Source: Chloroflexota bacterium
GTDB lineage: Bacteria; Chloroflexota; Anaerolineae; UBA4142; SHND01
Assembly (NCBI GenBank): GCA_029778615.1
Contig: JAKOPZ010000034.1
Span: forward strand, 1 to 64,000
DNA length: 64,000 nt
Direction: 5' to 3'
Shown here: positions 7,836 to 16,614 of the stretch, in pieces
Layout of the letters: each line of letters starts with the position of its first letter
How positions within the stretch are numbered: the first letter of the stretch is position 1
Notes under the pieces: model-generated
What the model saw: only the letters and a program-made list of their open reading frames with translations
The model's database searches: none
What the model was told of the DNA's origin: nothing
Program-made: the position numbers and the translations under genes

Positions 7836-7894
7836 GGTAGCAAGTAAAAGCCAAGTGCCGCAAGCGCATTCCGTGCTACTTGCTACGTGCTACG
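7836..7894. repeat. Heptamer array and inverted repeat between glycosyltransferase genes
   Basis: Three 7-nt units (TGCTACT, TGCTACG, TGCTACG; 7874-7894) are preceded by GTAGCAAGTA (7836-7845), which pairs with TACTTGCTAC (7877-7886). The stretch fills the spacer between the GT-C gene and the upstream GT4 gene. Confidence 0.6.
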
Positions 7895-7902
7895 TTTACC
7901 TT

Positions 7903-9126
7903 TCAAACCGAAATCGGGGAGTCTACGTATTGCGGCTGTAGCGCGCTCGTTTGCGTCACGTATTCATACAGCGCAAGCGTTTGATGAATCACCACGCGCC
8001 AATCGAAACGTTCGCGCGCGATTTGGTACGATGCCGCGCCCATCGCGCGCAATTTGTTTTGGTCGCGCAGCGCGAGCAATAGTTTGTCCGCCAACGCTTG
8101 CACGTCACCCGGCGGAACGAGAAAACCGTTTTCCCCGCGCATAATTTTGTCGGGAATGCCGCCGACCATTGTGCCGATGAGCGGACGCGCGTGGCACATC
8201 GCTTCGAGCGTGACGAGCGACGAACCTTCAAACAGCGTGGGATGCACAAACAACGTGGCAAGTTCGTACAAATTGTGCAGAGTAATGTCGTCCACGTTGC
8301 CCAACAAGCGCACGTGATTTTGCAATTGATACTTGCGAATTTTTTCTTGCAGCGCGTGGCGTTCCGGTCCGTCGCCGATGAGCAGCCATTCCCATTTGGA
8401 CGGCAAATTCGCGCGAATAATTTTCAACGCATCGAGCATGAGGTCGAACCCTTTGTTTTGCTCCAAACGTCCGACGCTCAACACCAACGGCTGGCGCTGT
8501 GCCAACTGGAGACGCTGCACCAACACGCGCTGAACATCAATGCTCACGAAACTGCGCGCCGCATCCACATCAATTCCGTTCGGTATCAGCGCGACCTGTT
8601 CGAGCGGCACGCGCAGGAATTTTGGAATGTCATTCACAGTCAGCGTGTCGGCGGCAATCAACGCGCTCGCATGTTGCGCCGCATAACGCGCTGCCATGTG
8701 CAGCGGCGTGTACGCCGCCCGTTTTGCAAACGACGTTTTGAATTCTTCCATCCCCTGCGGATTGATGACGAGCGGCGCGTGCGCGACTCCACTTGCCAAT
8801 AACTGCGCGTACCCGAAACCTGCGACGCCCTGCGCGTGTACCAAATCCACCGGCAGTGCAGCAACCACACGCGCGGCAGCTTGCGACCAACGCGGATAAT
8901 TCAGTACGCGGTCGGCAATGCCGTTTACGGGCAAACGCGACGACTCGACAATTTTTAATTCAATGCCGGGTTCGTGCCATTGCGCGTCGCGCGTCGGAGG
9001 CATCGTCACAATGGTGACGCGGACGCCGGAGCGGGTGAGGTGACGCGCAAGTTCCAAAACATGGCGCTCCATGCCGCCATAGCCATGGAGCCCAAACACC
9101 GCGCGCGAGACAAGTGCAATGTGCAT
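7903..9126 (-). CDS. Glycosyltransferase family 4 (GT-B fold)
   Basis: A 407-aa GT-B enzyme. The N-terminal domain has the typical GYGGMERH segment; the C-terminal donor-binding domain has LSVGRLEQNKGFDLMLDAL and the ExxxxxxLE signature (FEGSSLVTLEAMCHARP) with GGIPD. Retaining GT4 enzymes transfer sugars from nucleotide donors in the cytoplasm. Its ATG overlaps the stop of the upstream GT4 gene by one base (TAATG), so the pair is translationally coupled. Donor and acceptor are not deducible. Confidence 0.92.
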   Translation of the reverse strand: MHIALVSRAVFGLHGYGGMERHVLELARHLTRSGVRVTIVTMPPTRDAQWHEPGIELKIVESSRLPVNGIADRVLNYPRWSQAAARVVAALPVDLVHAQGVAGFGYAQLLASGVAHAPLVINPQGMEEFKTSFAKRAAYTPLHMAARYAAQHASALIAADTLTVNDIPKFLRVPLEQVALIPNGIDVDAARSFVSIDVQRVLVQRLQLAQRQPLVLSVGRLEQNKGFDLMLDALKIIRANLPSKWEWLLIGDGPERHALQEKIRKYQLQNHVRLLGNVDDITLHNLYELATLFVHPTLFEGSSLVTLEAMCHARPLIGTMVGGIPDKIMRGENGFLVPPGDVQALADKLLLALRDQNKLRAMGAASYQIARERFDWRVVIHQTLALYEYVTQTSALQPQYVDSPISV

Positions 9127-10370
9127 TAGGACAAACGAGGGACCGATACCGTGTTGTGCTTTGGCGTTGACCGTTGAGACACGACATCGTTGTAAATTTT
9201 TTCCAGTTGGTTAACGACAATGTCAGGGCTGAATTTTGCGCGCGCCACGCGTTTTGCGTTTTCGCCCAAGTGCGCGCGCAGTTCTGCGTCGTTCACCACC
9301 CGACGGAGCTGCGCAGAAAATTCCGATACATCTTGCGCGAGCAGCCCGTTGAAATTGGTTTCTATAATATCACGAGTTCCGCCTGTGTTCAATGCGACGG
9401 TTGGCACGCCCAACGCTTGGGCTTCGAGCAGTGTACGCGCCAACGGTTCCGCCCAACGCGATGGAAAAACGAGCGCCATAGCGCCCTGCAAGAGACGCAG
9501 TGTCTCGCTGTTTGAGAGCCAGCCGCGCATTTCAATTCCCTTACAATTCGCCAACTGCGCGCGCAATTCGCCGTCGCCCGCCACAACCAGCGGAATGTTC
9601 ACACCGCTTGTTTCCAAAATTTCGGGCAGCAAGTCCGCGCCTTTCAACGCGTTCAATTTTCCGATAAACATTAAATACGGTCGTTCGCCGTCGGTTGTTT
9701 GTCCTGCGGCATTCTCTATCTCTATCAAGTTTGGCACGACGCGCAATTTTTTTTCGTCCACAATTCCGCGCAGAGTGCTGGCCACAAAACCGCTCACCGC
9801 AATCACCGCGTCGGATTGCTGCAAGGCGCGTTGGCGGCGCCGCACTTCGCGCTCGACCAATGGAATTGCGGGGAGCATGAATTTTGCCGCGCCGCCGTAC
9901 TTTTGGGCAAGACACTGTGTCAGTTCGCCGCCGCGACACACGGGACAAATCGCGTTGTCGCGCCATAACGTTCCGTACAAACAGACCGCCCAATAATCGC
10001 GCACGGTGCTGACGACGGGCACGCGCGCGATTTTTTTCGCGGCAGTTGCAGCAGAGATGGAAAGCACGTGCTGCGCGTGAATCACATCAAATTCGCGCGC
10101 GCGCGGCGCGAGATACGCGCCCAAGTTTTTTTCCAACGCGCGTGTTTTTTGCCAGGCGCGCAGCGCGGGAAGGTTCGACGCGGTATAGCCCACCTCGACG
10201 ACGTTCAATCCTTGATATTCGCGCGTTGAAATTTCGCGCGTGCCGAGTTTTGGCAAGACGATTTCGATGCGATGTCCGCGCGTTTGCAATGCGCGCGCAA
10301 GATGAAACGTGCTCCAGCCGCTGCCGCCACTTTTTGGGGGAAAGACATCGGTGGCGATAAGGATGTTCAC
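9126..10370 (-). CDS. Glycosyltransferase family 4 with Cys insert
   Basis: A 414-aa GT-B protein starting MNILIATDVFPPKSGGSGW, which is typical of GT4. The donor domain shows MFIGKLNALKGADLL and FPSRWAEPLARTLLEAQALGVP with the catalytic-site Glu. Residues about 130-165 contain a CxxC-type cluster (AICPVCRGGELTQC), seen in a GT4 subgroup and possibly a structural zinc site. Its start overlaps the upstream flippase-like gene by 4 nt and its end overlaps the next GT4 start, so three genes form a tight operon. Confidence 0.92.
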   Translation of the reverse strand: MNILIATDVFPPKSGGSGWSTFHLARALQTRGHRIEIVLPKLGTREISTREYQGLNVVEVGYTASNLPALRAWQKTRALEKNLGAYLAPRAREFDVIHAQHVLSISAATAAKKIARVPVVSTVRDYWAVCLYGTLWRDNAICPVCRGGELTQCLAQKYGGAAKFMLPAIPLVEREVRRRQRALQQSDAVIAVSGFVASTLRGIVDEKKLRVVPNLIEIENAAGQTTDGERPYLMFIGKLNALKGADLLPEILETSGVNIPLVVAGDGELRAQLANCKGIEMRGWLSNSETLRLLQGAMALVFPSRWAEPLARTLLEAQALGVPTVALNTGGTRDIIETNFNGLLAQDVSEFSAQLRRVVNDAELRAHLGENAKRVARAKFSPDIVVNQLEKIYNDVVSQRSTPKHNTVSVPRLS

Positions 10371-11401
10371 TTGGAGTCAGGTGACGGGTGACGGGTGACG
10401 GGCGCGGGAGAAAGCAAGTCATTCCGCTGTGGTCTGTCGGCTGCGGTCTGTCGTCGTTTAGAAAACCACACCAGCCCGCCGGGCAAACTGGTCAACACCA
10501 CAATGACGTGAAACAGCAGCGACATTGCGAGCGCGCGGTCGCCCGGCACGCCGACGAGTCCAAAAAAGAAAACGACGACGGCTTCTTTGGCGCCGAGTCC
10601 GTTGAACGAAATCGGAATGAGCAAAATGAACGCGATGAGGGGATTGAACAAGAGAAAGGTAAAGAAACTCACGTCGGTGATGCCCACCGCCTGCCCGACG
10701 AGAAACCAGACGAACGCGGTCAGTACCACAATCGTCATCGAAAGCAAAACGTTCAACGCGAGCGCGCCGTAGCGAAAGCGATACACCTGAAGCGCGCGGT
10801 ACACATTTTCAGCCGTTGGGCGAAAACGTTGCAGCGGACCGAGATTGAAAATAAATTTCAGACGCTGGGCAATCCGCCGACTGAACATCGCGGCGCACAA
10901 CGCAATGAACGCGCTGGCGGCAATCACGGTTGCGACTTCGATTTGTTCCAGTGCGTACGCTTGCGCCAACATCACTGTCGCCAACGCGGCGGTCACGACC
11001 GCAGCCGAGAAAAACGCAAAGAGCCCCATCAAGCGGTCCACCAATACCGAAATCGCCGCCGCTTCCGCGCGTCCGCGCGTCACGCGCGCGAGGTCGTACG
11101 CGCGCACCACATCGCCGCCAATGTTGGAGGGCAGCACATTGCCCAAGAATAAACCGAGCAGCGAAAACGAAACGAGCGCGCCAAAGGACGCTTGAATCTC
11201 TTGCGCTTTGACGAGAATTTCCCACTTGAGTACGCCCAAGAGAAGCGCGCCAAAATACAACGCGAGCGCGGCAAGCAGCAGCCACAGATTCGATTGGGCA
11301 ATAATGCCCCACACCAACTGCAAATCAATCCGCGAGAGCAGAAACGCAAACAGCGCGAGGGTGACGAGAATTTTTAGAACGTTAACGAGATTTTGTTTCA
11401 T
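10367..11401 (-). CDS. Flippase-like / lysylphosphatidylglycerol synthase TM-domain protein (UPF0104)
   Basis: A 344-aa polytopic membrane protein with about eight hydrophobic segments. The motif LGNVLPSNIGGDVVRAYDLAR and the later SFNGLGAKEAVVVFFFGLVG are typical of the LPG_synthase_TM / AglD-like family. Members occur beside glycosyltransferases and are thought to move lipid-linked intermediates or to modify lipids. It overlaps the downstream GT4 gene by 4 nt. The lysyl-transferase soluble domain of MprF is absent, so aminoacyl-lipid synthesis is unlikely. Three GTGACGG units (10381-10401) lie inside its 3' end. Confidence 0.88.
   Translation of the reverse strand: MKQNLVNVLKILVTLALFAFLLSRIDLQLVWGIIAQSNLWLLLAALALYFGALLLGVLKWEILVKAQEIQASFGALVSFSLLGLFLGNVLPSNIGGDVVRAYDLARVTRGRAEAAAISVLVDRLMGLFAFFSAAVVTAALATVMLAQAYALEQIEVATVIAASAFIALCAAMFSRRIAQRLKFIFNLGPLQRFRPTAENVYRALQVYRFRYGALALNVLLSMTIVVLTAFVWFLVGQAVGITDVSFFTFLLFNPLIAFILLIPISFNGLGAKEAVVVFFFGLVGVPGDRALAMSLLFHVIVVLTSLPGGLVWFSKRRQTAADRPQRNDLLSPAPVTRHPSPDSK
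10381..10401. repeat. Heptamer array GTGACGG x3 in 3' end of flippase-like gene
   Basis: Three exact 7-nt units sit in the last codons of the flippase-like gene. They encode part of its low-complexity C-terminus (APVTRHPSPDSK). Confidence 0.7.
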
Positions 11402-11469
11402 AAGCGAATGCGATACGACAATACTTGGCGCGCGAACCGGAGAATCACCGGCACTTTCTCACGCTTGCA

Positions 11470-12387
11470 TTATTTCGTTGGCGGCTTGACGGGTTCGGGT
11501 TGGCGTTCAACCTGTTTTGTCGTCCACGCGATATTCCACACTTCATGTTTGCGCCCGCGCACAAAATAATCGTACGTGCCGAGCAAGCGCGCAAACCATT
11601 CCACGAGCGCGAGCGTGACGAGTGTATAAATCAAACGCACCGCTTTCCACGCTTCTTCCCACGCGATGCGCGAGACGCGCAGATTGTCCATCGAAGAAAC
11701 TTTGTAGCCGTACTTGCGCACGAGATGCAAATGTCCCGCGTAATTGCGGCGGCGCTGCATGATAAATTCACGCAGCGTTTCGGGACCGGTGTTGTACACC
11801 ACCGCGTCGGGCGCGTATTTCACTTCCAGCCCGCGTCGAATGACCAGCGCTTCGACAAATGCTTCGTCCATTGCGACATCGGGCGGCAAATGCGTAAACA
11901 CTTTGCGGAACGCGATGAGTTCGCCGAGACGCGGAATTTCCAAACACAACTCGTGTTCCATCTGCAAACGCAGATGCGACATGTACCCGACAATGTGGTC
12001 CGGCACATTCGTCGGAATTTTTTGCGCGCCCGTCATGCCCACTTTCGGGTCGGCAAATAATTTCACAAGATTCTCGAGCGTGGTTTGTCCCGGAATGGTG
12101 TCGCCGCTTTCGACGACGCAAATATCTTGGCTCGCGTTTTGCAAAAACAAATTGATGGCGGATGTTTTGCCTTCGCGATTCACCTGCTCCAAAAGTTTTA
12201 CGCGCGGGTCGCGTTGTTCGTACCCGCGCACAATATCGCACGTGTCGTCGGTACAGCCGCTCGCGACGACAATGATTTCGCTAATTTCGACCTGCTCCAA
12301 TTCTTGCGCGAGCATCGCGTCGAGCAGCTTGCCGATATTTTTTGCTTCATTATGCGCCGTGATGCCGACGCTGCAAGGAATGGACAT
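11470..12387 (-). CDS. Glycosyltransferase family 2 with C-terminal membrane segment
   Basis: A 305-aa GT2 enzyme starting at ATG 12387 (MSIPCSVGITAHNEAKN). A longer open frame reaches 13056, but it only shadows the upstream GT-C gene. Motifs are IVVASGCTDDT, the VVESGDTIPG metal-site region and the acceptor-side RRRNYAGHLH. A hydrophobic segment near the C-terminus (AVRLIYTLVTLALVEWFARL) suggests membrane attachment, as in processive or lipid-linked GT2s. It begins 17 nt after the GT-C gene, and that spacer contains heptamer units. Confidence 0.88.
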   Translation of the reverse strand: MSIPCSVGITAHNEAKNIGKLLDAMLAQELEQVEISEIIVVASGCTDDTCDIVRGYEQRDPRVKLLEQVNREGKTSAINLFLQNASQDICVVESGDTIPGQTTLENLVKLFADPKVGMTGAQKIPTNVPDHIVGYMSHLRLQMEHELCLEIPRLGELIAFRKVFTHLPPDVAMDEAFVEALVIRRGLEVKYAPDAVVYNTGPETLREFIMQRRRNYAGHLHLVRKYGYKVSSMDNLRVSRIAWEEAWKAVRLIYTLVTLALVEWFARLLGTYDYFVRGRKHEVWNIAWTTKQVERQPEPVKPPTK

Positions 12388-12414
12388 GAGACTGGAATTG
12401 GAGACTAGAGATTG
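12388..12414. repeat. Heptamer units GAGACTG/GAGACTA/GAGATTG
   Basis: Four imperfect 7-nt units of the GAGAxTx family occupy the junction between the GT-C stop (12405) and the GT2 start. The repeat overlaps the last codons of the GT-C gene. Confidence 0.6.
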
Positions 12415-14045
12415 ATTGATTTCAAAAATAACTCGAACGCCGCCGTAGACTCTTTGGTCAAAGTGAAGGTCAAAAAATAAAGCGGCGCTAATAATACCAC
12501 GAGTGCGAATGCGCTCCACGAAACTGGCAACGCGCGCGCGATGGAACGCGAGAAAACAAGCGCGGCGAGGATTGCGCCAACGACGAGCAAAGCAAATCCA
12601 AAAAACACGCCGAGCGCGAATGGCTCGAACCCGGGCGCAATGAGCGGTGCGCGAATCGGGCTGGTCTGGCTGTTGATAAACGGCTGCAATAACGCGGCGG
12701 CGGCGGCGCCAAGAAACAGAGAGACGGAAACGAACGCGGTGACGCGCGCATTTTGCGCGAATTGTATCGCGCGCGGATGTTCGCGCCACAGCCAAACCAA
12801 CATGCCGAGCCATAACGCGCTGTTGAAAATTCCCAACGCGCCGTACCACCACACGTGCGCTTGATTTGCCCACGAAGCAAAATACGGCGAGAGCGAAATG
12901 AATGAAACCGCAACAACAATGAGCGAGAGCAGCCGAAAATGTTTTGTGGTCACGAGTGAGACAAGCGCAAAGGGCAGAACCATCACGTAATAATAGCCGA
13001 CCACTTTTTTGGAAAGGAGAAAAAACGCGAGCACAAGCAACAATGCCAACAGCCACACATCCATTTTGCGCCGCGCGCCAAAAAAGGCAAGCAGCGCGGC
13101 GGCAACAAAGGTAAGCAGCGACGACGCGCGCAGAAATAAATTATCTGTCCCAAATAAACCCGCCAGCGCGACGAGCCACGATTGCGTTTGCAGCGGCACA
13201 TCCGCCACATATTGGACGTTCATATACCAATAATCGTTCGAGTACAAGAGAAACGGCAGAGAGACCGCCAGAATCGGCAGCGCATACACGAGCAGAGAGG
13301 CGAGAATTGGCAGCGCGCGTCCAAGAAAACGTTTTTCGTCGCTTGCAAAAAACAGCGTCGCCCAAAACGGCAACGCGAACAACAGCGCGTTTTGTTTGAA
13401 CAAGAACGCGACGGACAGCGCGAGCGTCGGCAAGAGCCAACCGCGTTTTCGTTCAAACAAAAAATATCCGAGCCCGACAAAAAACAACCACTCGGCTTCA
13501 AAGTGTCCTTGCACCGCCGTATCGTACCACGTCACCGGATTCAACAGCCACACCAACATTCCCAAACGCGCCAGATTTTTATTGTGCGTCTTGTACGCGA
13601 TGAGGAGATACAACAAGATGCCGAGGGCGATATCACACAACACGGGCGGCACGCGCACGAGCAAAAAATCGGGAACACTGCCCGCGAGGGCGACGAACGG
13701 CGCGACGCTGAACGCGTGCAGCGGCGGATACGCATAGGGCCAATAGCGGTCCGCGCGGGACTGCGCGTAGAGCGCGCTCCATTCCGGCGACAAAATGGTT
13801 TTGCCTGCGCCGATGAACGTCACTGCGTCCCATGTTTGGGAGAAATAAGGATGAAGGGAAAGAACCGTGACGACGACGAGCGCGGCGTACAAACAGACGA
13901 TGCCAAGCATCCAACGCGCGTCGCGCGTGAAAACAATCGCCTGCGAGCCGGATTCCGCCGCAGGCGAGAGAAAGGTCACAACCGATTGTGAGAGCGTAGC
14001 GGACTGCGTCGGCTCGCGTTCTTCCGACGCGCGCGATAAAGCCAT
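12405..14045 (-). CDS. GT-C membrane glycosyltransferase (ALG6/ALG8 or DUF2029-like)
   Basis: A 546-aa protein with a cytoplasmic N-terminus, then about 11-12 membrane segments. The first external loop has WDAVTFIGAGKTIL, and later loops have RADRYWPYAYPPL and PVTWYDTAVQGHFEAEWLFF. These acidic and aromatic loop motifs fit the GT-C fold of ALG6/ALG8 or mannosyltransferase (DUF2029) type. It likely transfers a polyprenyl-phosphate sugar outside the membrane. It is the first glycosyltransferase after the nucleotidyltransferase and may be read through from it (31-nt gap). Confidence 0.85.
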   Translation of the reverse strand: MALSRASEEREPTQSATLSQSVVTFLSPAAESGSQAIVFTRDARWMLGIVCLYAALVVVTVLSLHPYFSQTWDAVTFIGAGKTILSPEWSALYAQSRADRYWPYAYPPLHAFSVAPFVALAGSVPDFLLVRVPPVLCDIALGILLYLLIAYKTHNKNLARLGMLVWLLNPVTWYDTAVQGHFEAEWLFFVGLGYFLFERKRGWLLPTLALSVAFLFKQNALLFALPFWATLFFASDEKRFLGRALPILASLLVYALPILAVSLPFLLYSNDYWYMNVQYVADVPLQTQSWLVALAGLFGTDNLFLRASSLLTFVAAALLAFFGARRKMDVWLLALLLVLAFFLLSKKVVGYYYVMVLPFALVSLVTTKHFRLLSLIVVAVSFISLSPYFASWANQAHVWWYGALGIFNSALWLGMLVWLWREHPRAIQFAQNARVTAFVSVSLFLGAAAAALLQPFINSQTSPIRAPLIAPGFEPFALGVFFGFALLVVGAILAALVFSRSIARALPVSWSAFALVVLLAPLYFLTFTLTKESTAAFELFLKSINL

Positions 14046-14076
14046 CGGGAGAGATTATACCGACGGAGGGCGATTT

Positions 14077-15171
14077 TCAAAAATGGTCGGACGAGAGGTT
14101 GCGGCGCGTAAATTTTCGAAAACGGTCCCAAAACGCGCGCACTTGATAGCGCGCGAGAAACGGTTCGTCCAACGCGGCATAGTAACCGAGCGCCGCTTCG
14201 AGCCGATTCGGCACGCGTGCGCGCAGTGCGTTTTGCCAGAGCGCGGGTTTGCGCCACACGTGGAGGACGGATTCTTGCAGCATCGGCAGCGAGCGTGCGC
14301 GCAAATTGCCCCACCGCCGCAACACATCTTCCACAATCCACGCGGGCAGACGCGCGGGCGCGGCGGCGAGCGGTGTCTGCGTGAGGTCGGCATCCAGCAG
14401 CCGCTGTGCCAACCACAGCGCGGTGGTGACCCACGAACGATACGGCGGATGCGACAAACAGCGCGCCCAATCAAAATCGGCAGGATAGGTTTCCACCAAC
14501 GCGGCAACATCGCACAGCCAAATCGGGCGCGCAAAAAAATGCCGCGCACAGTGGATGCTCACCACTTGCAGTTCCTCTTCGGGCGCCAGCACGCGCACGC
14601 GCAGTGCGCCAATCTGTTTGACCTGCGTGCGCGCATACACTTGCTCCCACGCGGAATCCGGAATGTACGCGGCGTGCGCGGGGTCATTGAGCCCCGGGTG
14701 TACGTCAATGTCCGTCGGGCGCGCACCGAGTGCGCGTAAAATTTCCAGCGCGCGCGGCGCATCCTGCGGCGCAATGGCTACATCCACGTCACCCGCCGGA
14801 CGCAAGCCGGGTTCCGCATAGTGCGAAAATAAACTCCAGCCCTTGAAAACAATTGGGTCAATCTTGTGCGCGTGCAGCGCGGAAACATATTGATACACGC
14901 GATGCGTCGCGGCGGCGGCGCGAATGGATTGGTTCACGTACTCTTGACGCAACGCCGCGCCGGTCGGCGTTTTGGCAAGCGCGCTGCGTCGAATCCTCCA
15001 CCACGCCAAACCGCCGAGGTTCTCGACCGCGAGGTCGGCTTGAATCTCTTGCAAATCGCTTTCCGCACACGTGACAGGGGGGGGGTGCGCGCGCCACGCG
15101 CCGCGCAGCATTTGCGCGACCTGCGCGCCTTTTCTTTCGCGCGCGCGCTTGTCCGGGAGTAAAGCAGCCAC
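14077..15171 (-). CDS. Uncharacterised nucleotidyltransferase family protein (PF14907-like)
   Basis: About 364 aa. The core FKGWSLFSHYAEPGLRPAGDVDVAI shows the GS..(D)xD pattern of the pol-beta-like fold. From memory, the segments 'FKG' and 'R..GDVDV' match the NTP_transf_5 family, which appears in lasso-peptide and other RiPP clusters. A longer frame starts at TTG 15219, but that lies in the loop of a terminator hairpin, so GTG 15171 is preferred. A run of nine G (15077-15085) lies in the N-terminal coding region. Its role here is unknown; nucleotidylation of the peptide encoded next door is one hypothesis. Confidence 0.8.
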   Translation of the reverse strand: MAALLPDKRARERKGAQVAQMLRGAWRAHPPPVTCAESDLQEIQADLAVENLGGLAWWRIRRSALAKTPTGAALRQEYVNQSIRAAAATHRVYQYVSALHAHKIDPIVFKGWSLFSHYAEPGLRPAGDVDVAIAPQDAPRALEILRALGARPTDIDVHPGLNDPAHAAYIPDSAWEQVYARTQVKQIGALRVRVLAPEEELQVVSIHCARHFFARPIWLCDVAALVETYPADFDWARCLSHPPYRSWVTTALWLAQRLLDADLTQTPLAAAPARLPAWIVEDVLRRWGNLRARSLPMLQESVLHVWRKPALWQNALRARVPNRLEAALGYYAALDEPFLARYQVRAFWDRFRKFTRRNLSSDHF

Positions 15172-15202
15172 GCGATGGTTATACCCCAACTCGCAGAAAA
15201 TA

Positions 15203-15230
15203 AAAATCCTGCAAAGCAATGCTTTGCAGG
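15203..15230 (-). terminator. Rho-independent terminator/attenuator after the PqqD-Cys peptide gene
   Basis: A 10-bp perfect stem (CCTGCAAAGC and GCTTTGCAGG) with loop AAT spans 15208-15230. On the minus strand it is followed by ATTTTTATTTTC. It lies between the Cys-rich peptide gene and the nucleotidyltransferase gene. That position would give high expression of the peptide and leaky expression of the enzymes below. Confidence 0.85.
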
Positions 15231-15256
15231 AAGTAACACTCGTTCAACAGCTTGCG

Positions 15257-15712
15257 TCAAACTCCCACACAACAGCCGGAAATACAAACATCAGGTGGTG
15301 TGCAATCCGGGGTTACAACGCACGATTGCCCGGGGCATGCGCCGCTAACAGGAACATTCGGGTCAGGCAAATGAATTGTCTTGATGACCGGAATCGCGGC
15401 AGCTGCGATGGCGCCCTTTTTCAAAAATTCGCGCCGCGTCATGGGACGCGCGTCTGCGGTGCGTGAGGGAATTGTCTGTAACAAATGCTTTTGCGACAGT
15501 TGTGCGAGCGCATACGTGATAGTCATCTCGTCAAGCGCGAGTTCGCGCGCAATATCTGCGATGCTGTGATGCCCGTCGCATTTCTGCCACACCGACGCTG
15601 CGGTCTCGTTCAACAAACGCGTCACCTCGCCGTCTTGCAAAATCAATTCACCGTCCATCGGTTGAACGATGAAACCTTCACGTCGCGCTTGCGGATAAAA
15701 TGGCGATGCCAT
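15257..15712 (-). CDS. PqqD-domain / Tat-like signal / six-Cys tail small protein (candidate modified peptide)
   Basis: A 151-aa protein with three parts. Residues 5-80 are a PqqD-like domain (GELILQDGEVTRLLNETAASVW, then helices), a peptide-binding RRE-type fold. Residues 93-110 are TRREFLKKGAIAAAAIPVI, which looks like a Tat twin-arginine signal placed internally. Residues 121-151 are a short tail with Cys126, 131, 137, 143, 147 and 148 (C-x4-C-x5-C-x5-C-x3-CC) and several Pro. ATG 15712 is preferred over 15775 because AAAAGGGGGGAC precedes it. It follows the HprK-like gene by 31 nt and is followed by a terminator. Carrying a recognition domain and the probable core on one chain is unusual. 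It may be a self-presenting precursor or a small exported Cys protein. Confidence 0.8.
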   Translation of the reverse strand: MASPFYPQARREGFIVQPMDGELILQDGEVTRLLNETAASVWQKCDGHHSIADIARELALDEMTITYALAQLSQKHLLQTIPSRTADARPMTRREFLKKGAIAAAAIPVIKTIHLPDPNVPVSGACPGQSCVVTPDCTPPDVCISGCCVGV

Positions 15713-15743
15713 ATGTCCCCCCTTTTGAGGATGAGTTGGAGTT

Positions 15744-16559
15744 TTAGGCGAGCTGTTGAAGCAACTGTGTGGCAAACGATTTTGCTTCGCCGCGCGCGCT
15801 TTTCAGGATTCTCGCATTTTTTGCGACGCGTGTCAACACCTCCAGTACGAGCGGCTGTCCTGAACGCGCAGTGACAGTATTTGCCAAAAGTTCCAACGCG
15901 CCGAGTCCGGGCGTCAAAATTTTTGGTCGCCATTTCGCGCCGGCGCGAAATTTTGTAACCAAAACCGTTCCCACCGGAATTGCGCGCACGCCAATTTTTC
16001 CTTCCAACTCGTCAAAGCCCAATTTTGCATTGCGCTTCATCTCATCGCGCAAGGAAAGCTGCCGCGCGAACGGATGCACGCGTCCTTGTTGGTCCAGCAC
16101 GGCAAATTCATCGGAATAGTACGTCGCGCCCGCGCGCACCAATTCGTGCACAAGGGTACTTTTACCCGCGTACGACTTGGCGGGAATCAGAATCGCGCGC
16201 CCCCGCCAACCGACGACGCCCGCGTGCACAAACACTTTGCGCCGCGCCTTTTGCGCGACGGCGAGCTGAGCGTCGCGTTCGAACGCGTCTACCAACTGTT
16301 CGATTTCGCGCAAGCGCGCGTATTGTTTTTCGTTGCTGTACAACACATGATAGGGTCGGCGTCCGGAACGCGTGCGCGGGGCAACCCACAACGAGTACAT
16401 CCAATCCACCTTTTGCGTCGCCATCACTTTGGAATGCGGCGGCAGCGAGTCAAACATCCGGCGAAACACCGCGGCGTCGTTCGTGCGCACACCGATGCGC
16501 GCGTCGTAACAGGTGAACGCGCCGAATTGCGTCCAGTGAAGCAAGTCGGGATTTTCCAT
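15744..16559 (-). CDS. HprK-like serine kinase / P-loop protein
   Basis: A 271-aa protein. Residues 124-135 (LIPAKSYAGKST) form a P-loop like that of HPr kinase. It is followed by HELVRAGATYYSDEFAVLD, matching the HprK C-terminal fold where the Asp/Glu residues bind Mg. The N-terminal HprK domain is absent or replaced. Such short HprK homologues accompany PqqD-like proteins and nucleotidyltransferases in peptide clusters, and in some lasso clusters they phosphorylate a Ser of the precursor (established for PadeK-type kinases). Here Ser/Thr residues in the neighbouring Cys-rich protein are possible targets; this is inference. Confidence 0.82.
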   Translation of the reverse strand: MENPDLLHWTQFGAFTCYDARIGVRTNDAAVFRRMFDSLPPHSKVMATQKVDWMYSLWVAPRTRSGRRPYHVLYSNEKQYARLREIEQLVDAFERDAQLAVAQKARRKVFVHAGVVGWRGRAILIPAKSYAGKSTLVHELVRAGATYYSDEFAVLDQQGRVHPFARQLSLRDEMKRNAKLGFDELEGKIGVRAIPVGTVLVTKFRAGAKWRPKILTPGLGALELLANTVTARSGQPLVLEVLTRVAKNARILKSARGEAKSFATQLLQQLA

Positions 16560-16614
16560 TGGGCGAGAGTATAGAAATTAAGCGCGAAATGTCAATGCGG
16601 TGGGATGGGACGCG

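Noticed and set aside
12388-13056. N-terminal extension of the GT2 gene to 13056
   Set aside because: It lies entirely inside the GT-C gene in another frame; the GT2 fold starts at ATG 12387.
15172-15219. Start of the nucleotidyltransferase at TTG 15219
   Set aside because: This codon is in the loop region of a terminator hairpin; GTG 15171 is more likely.
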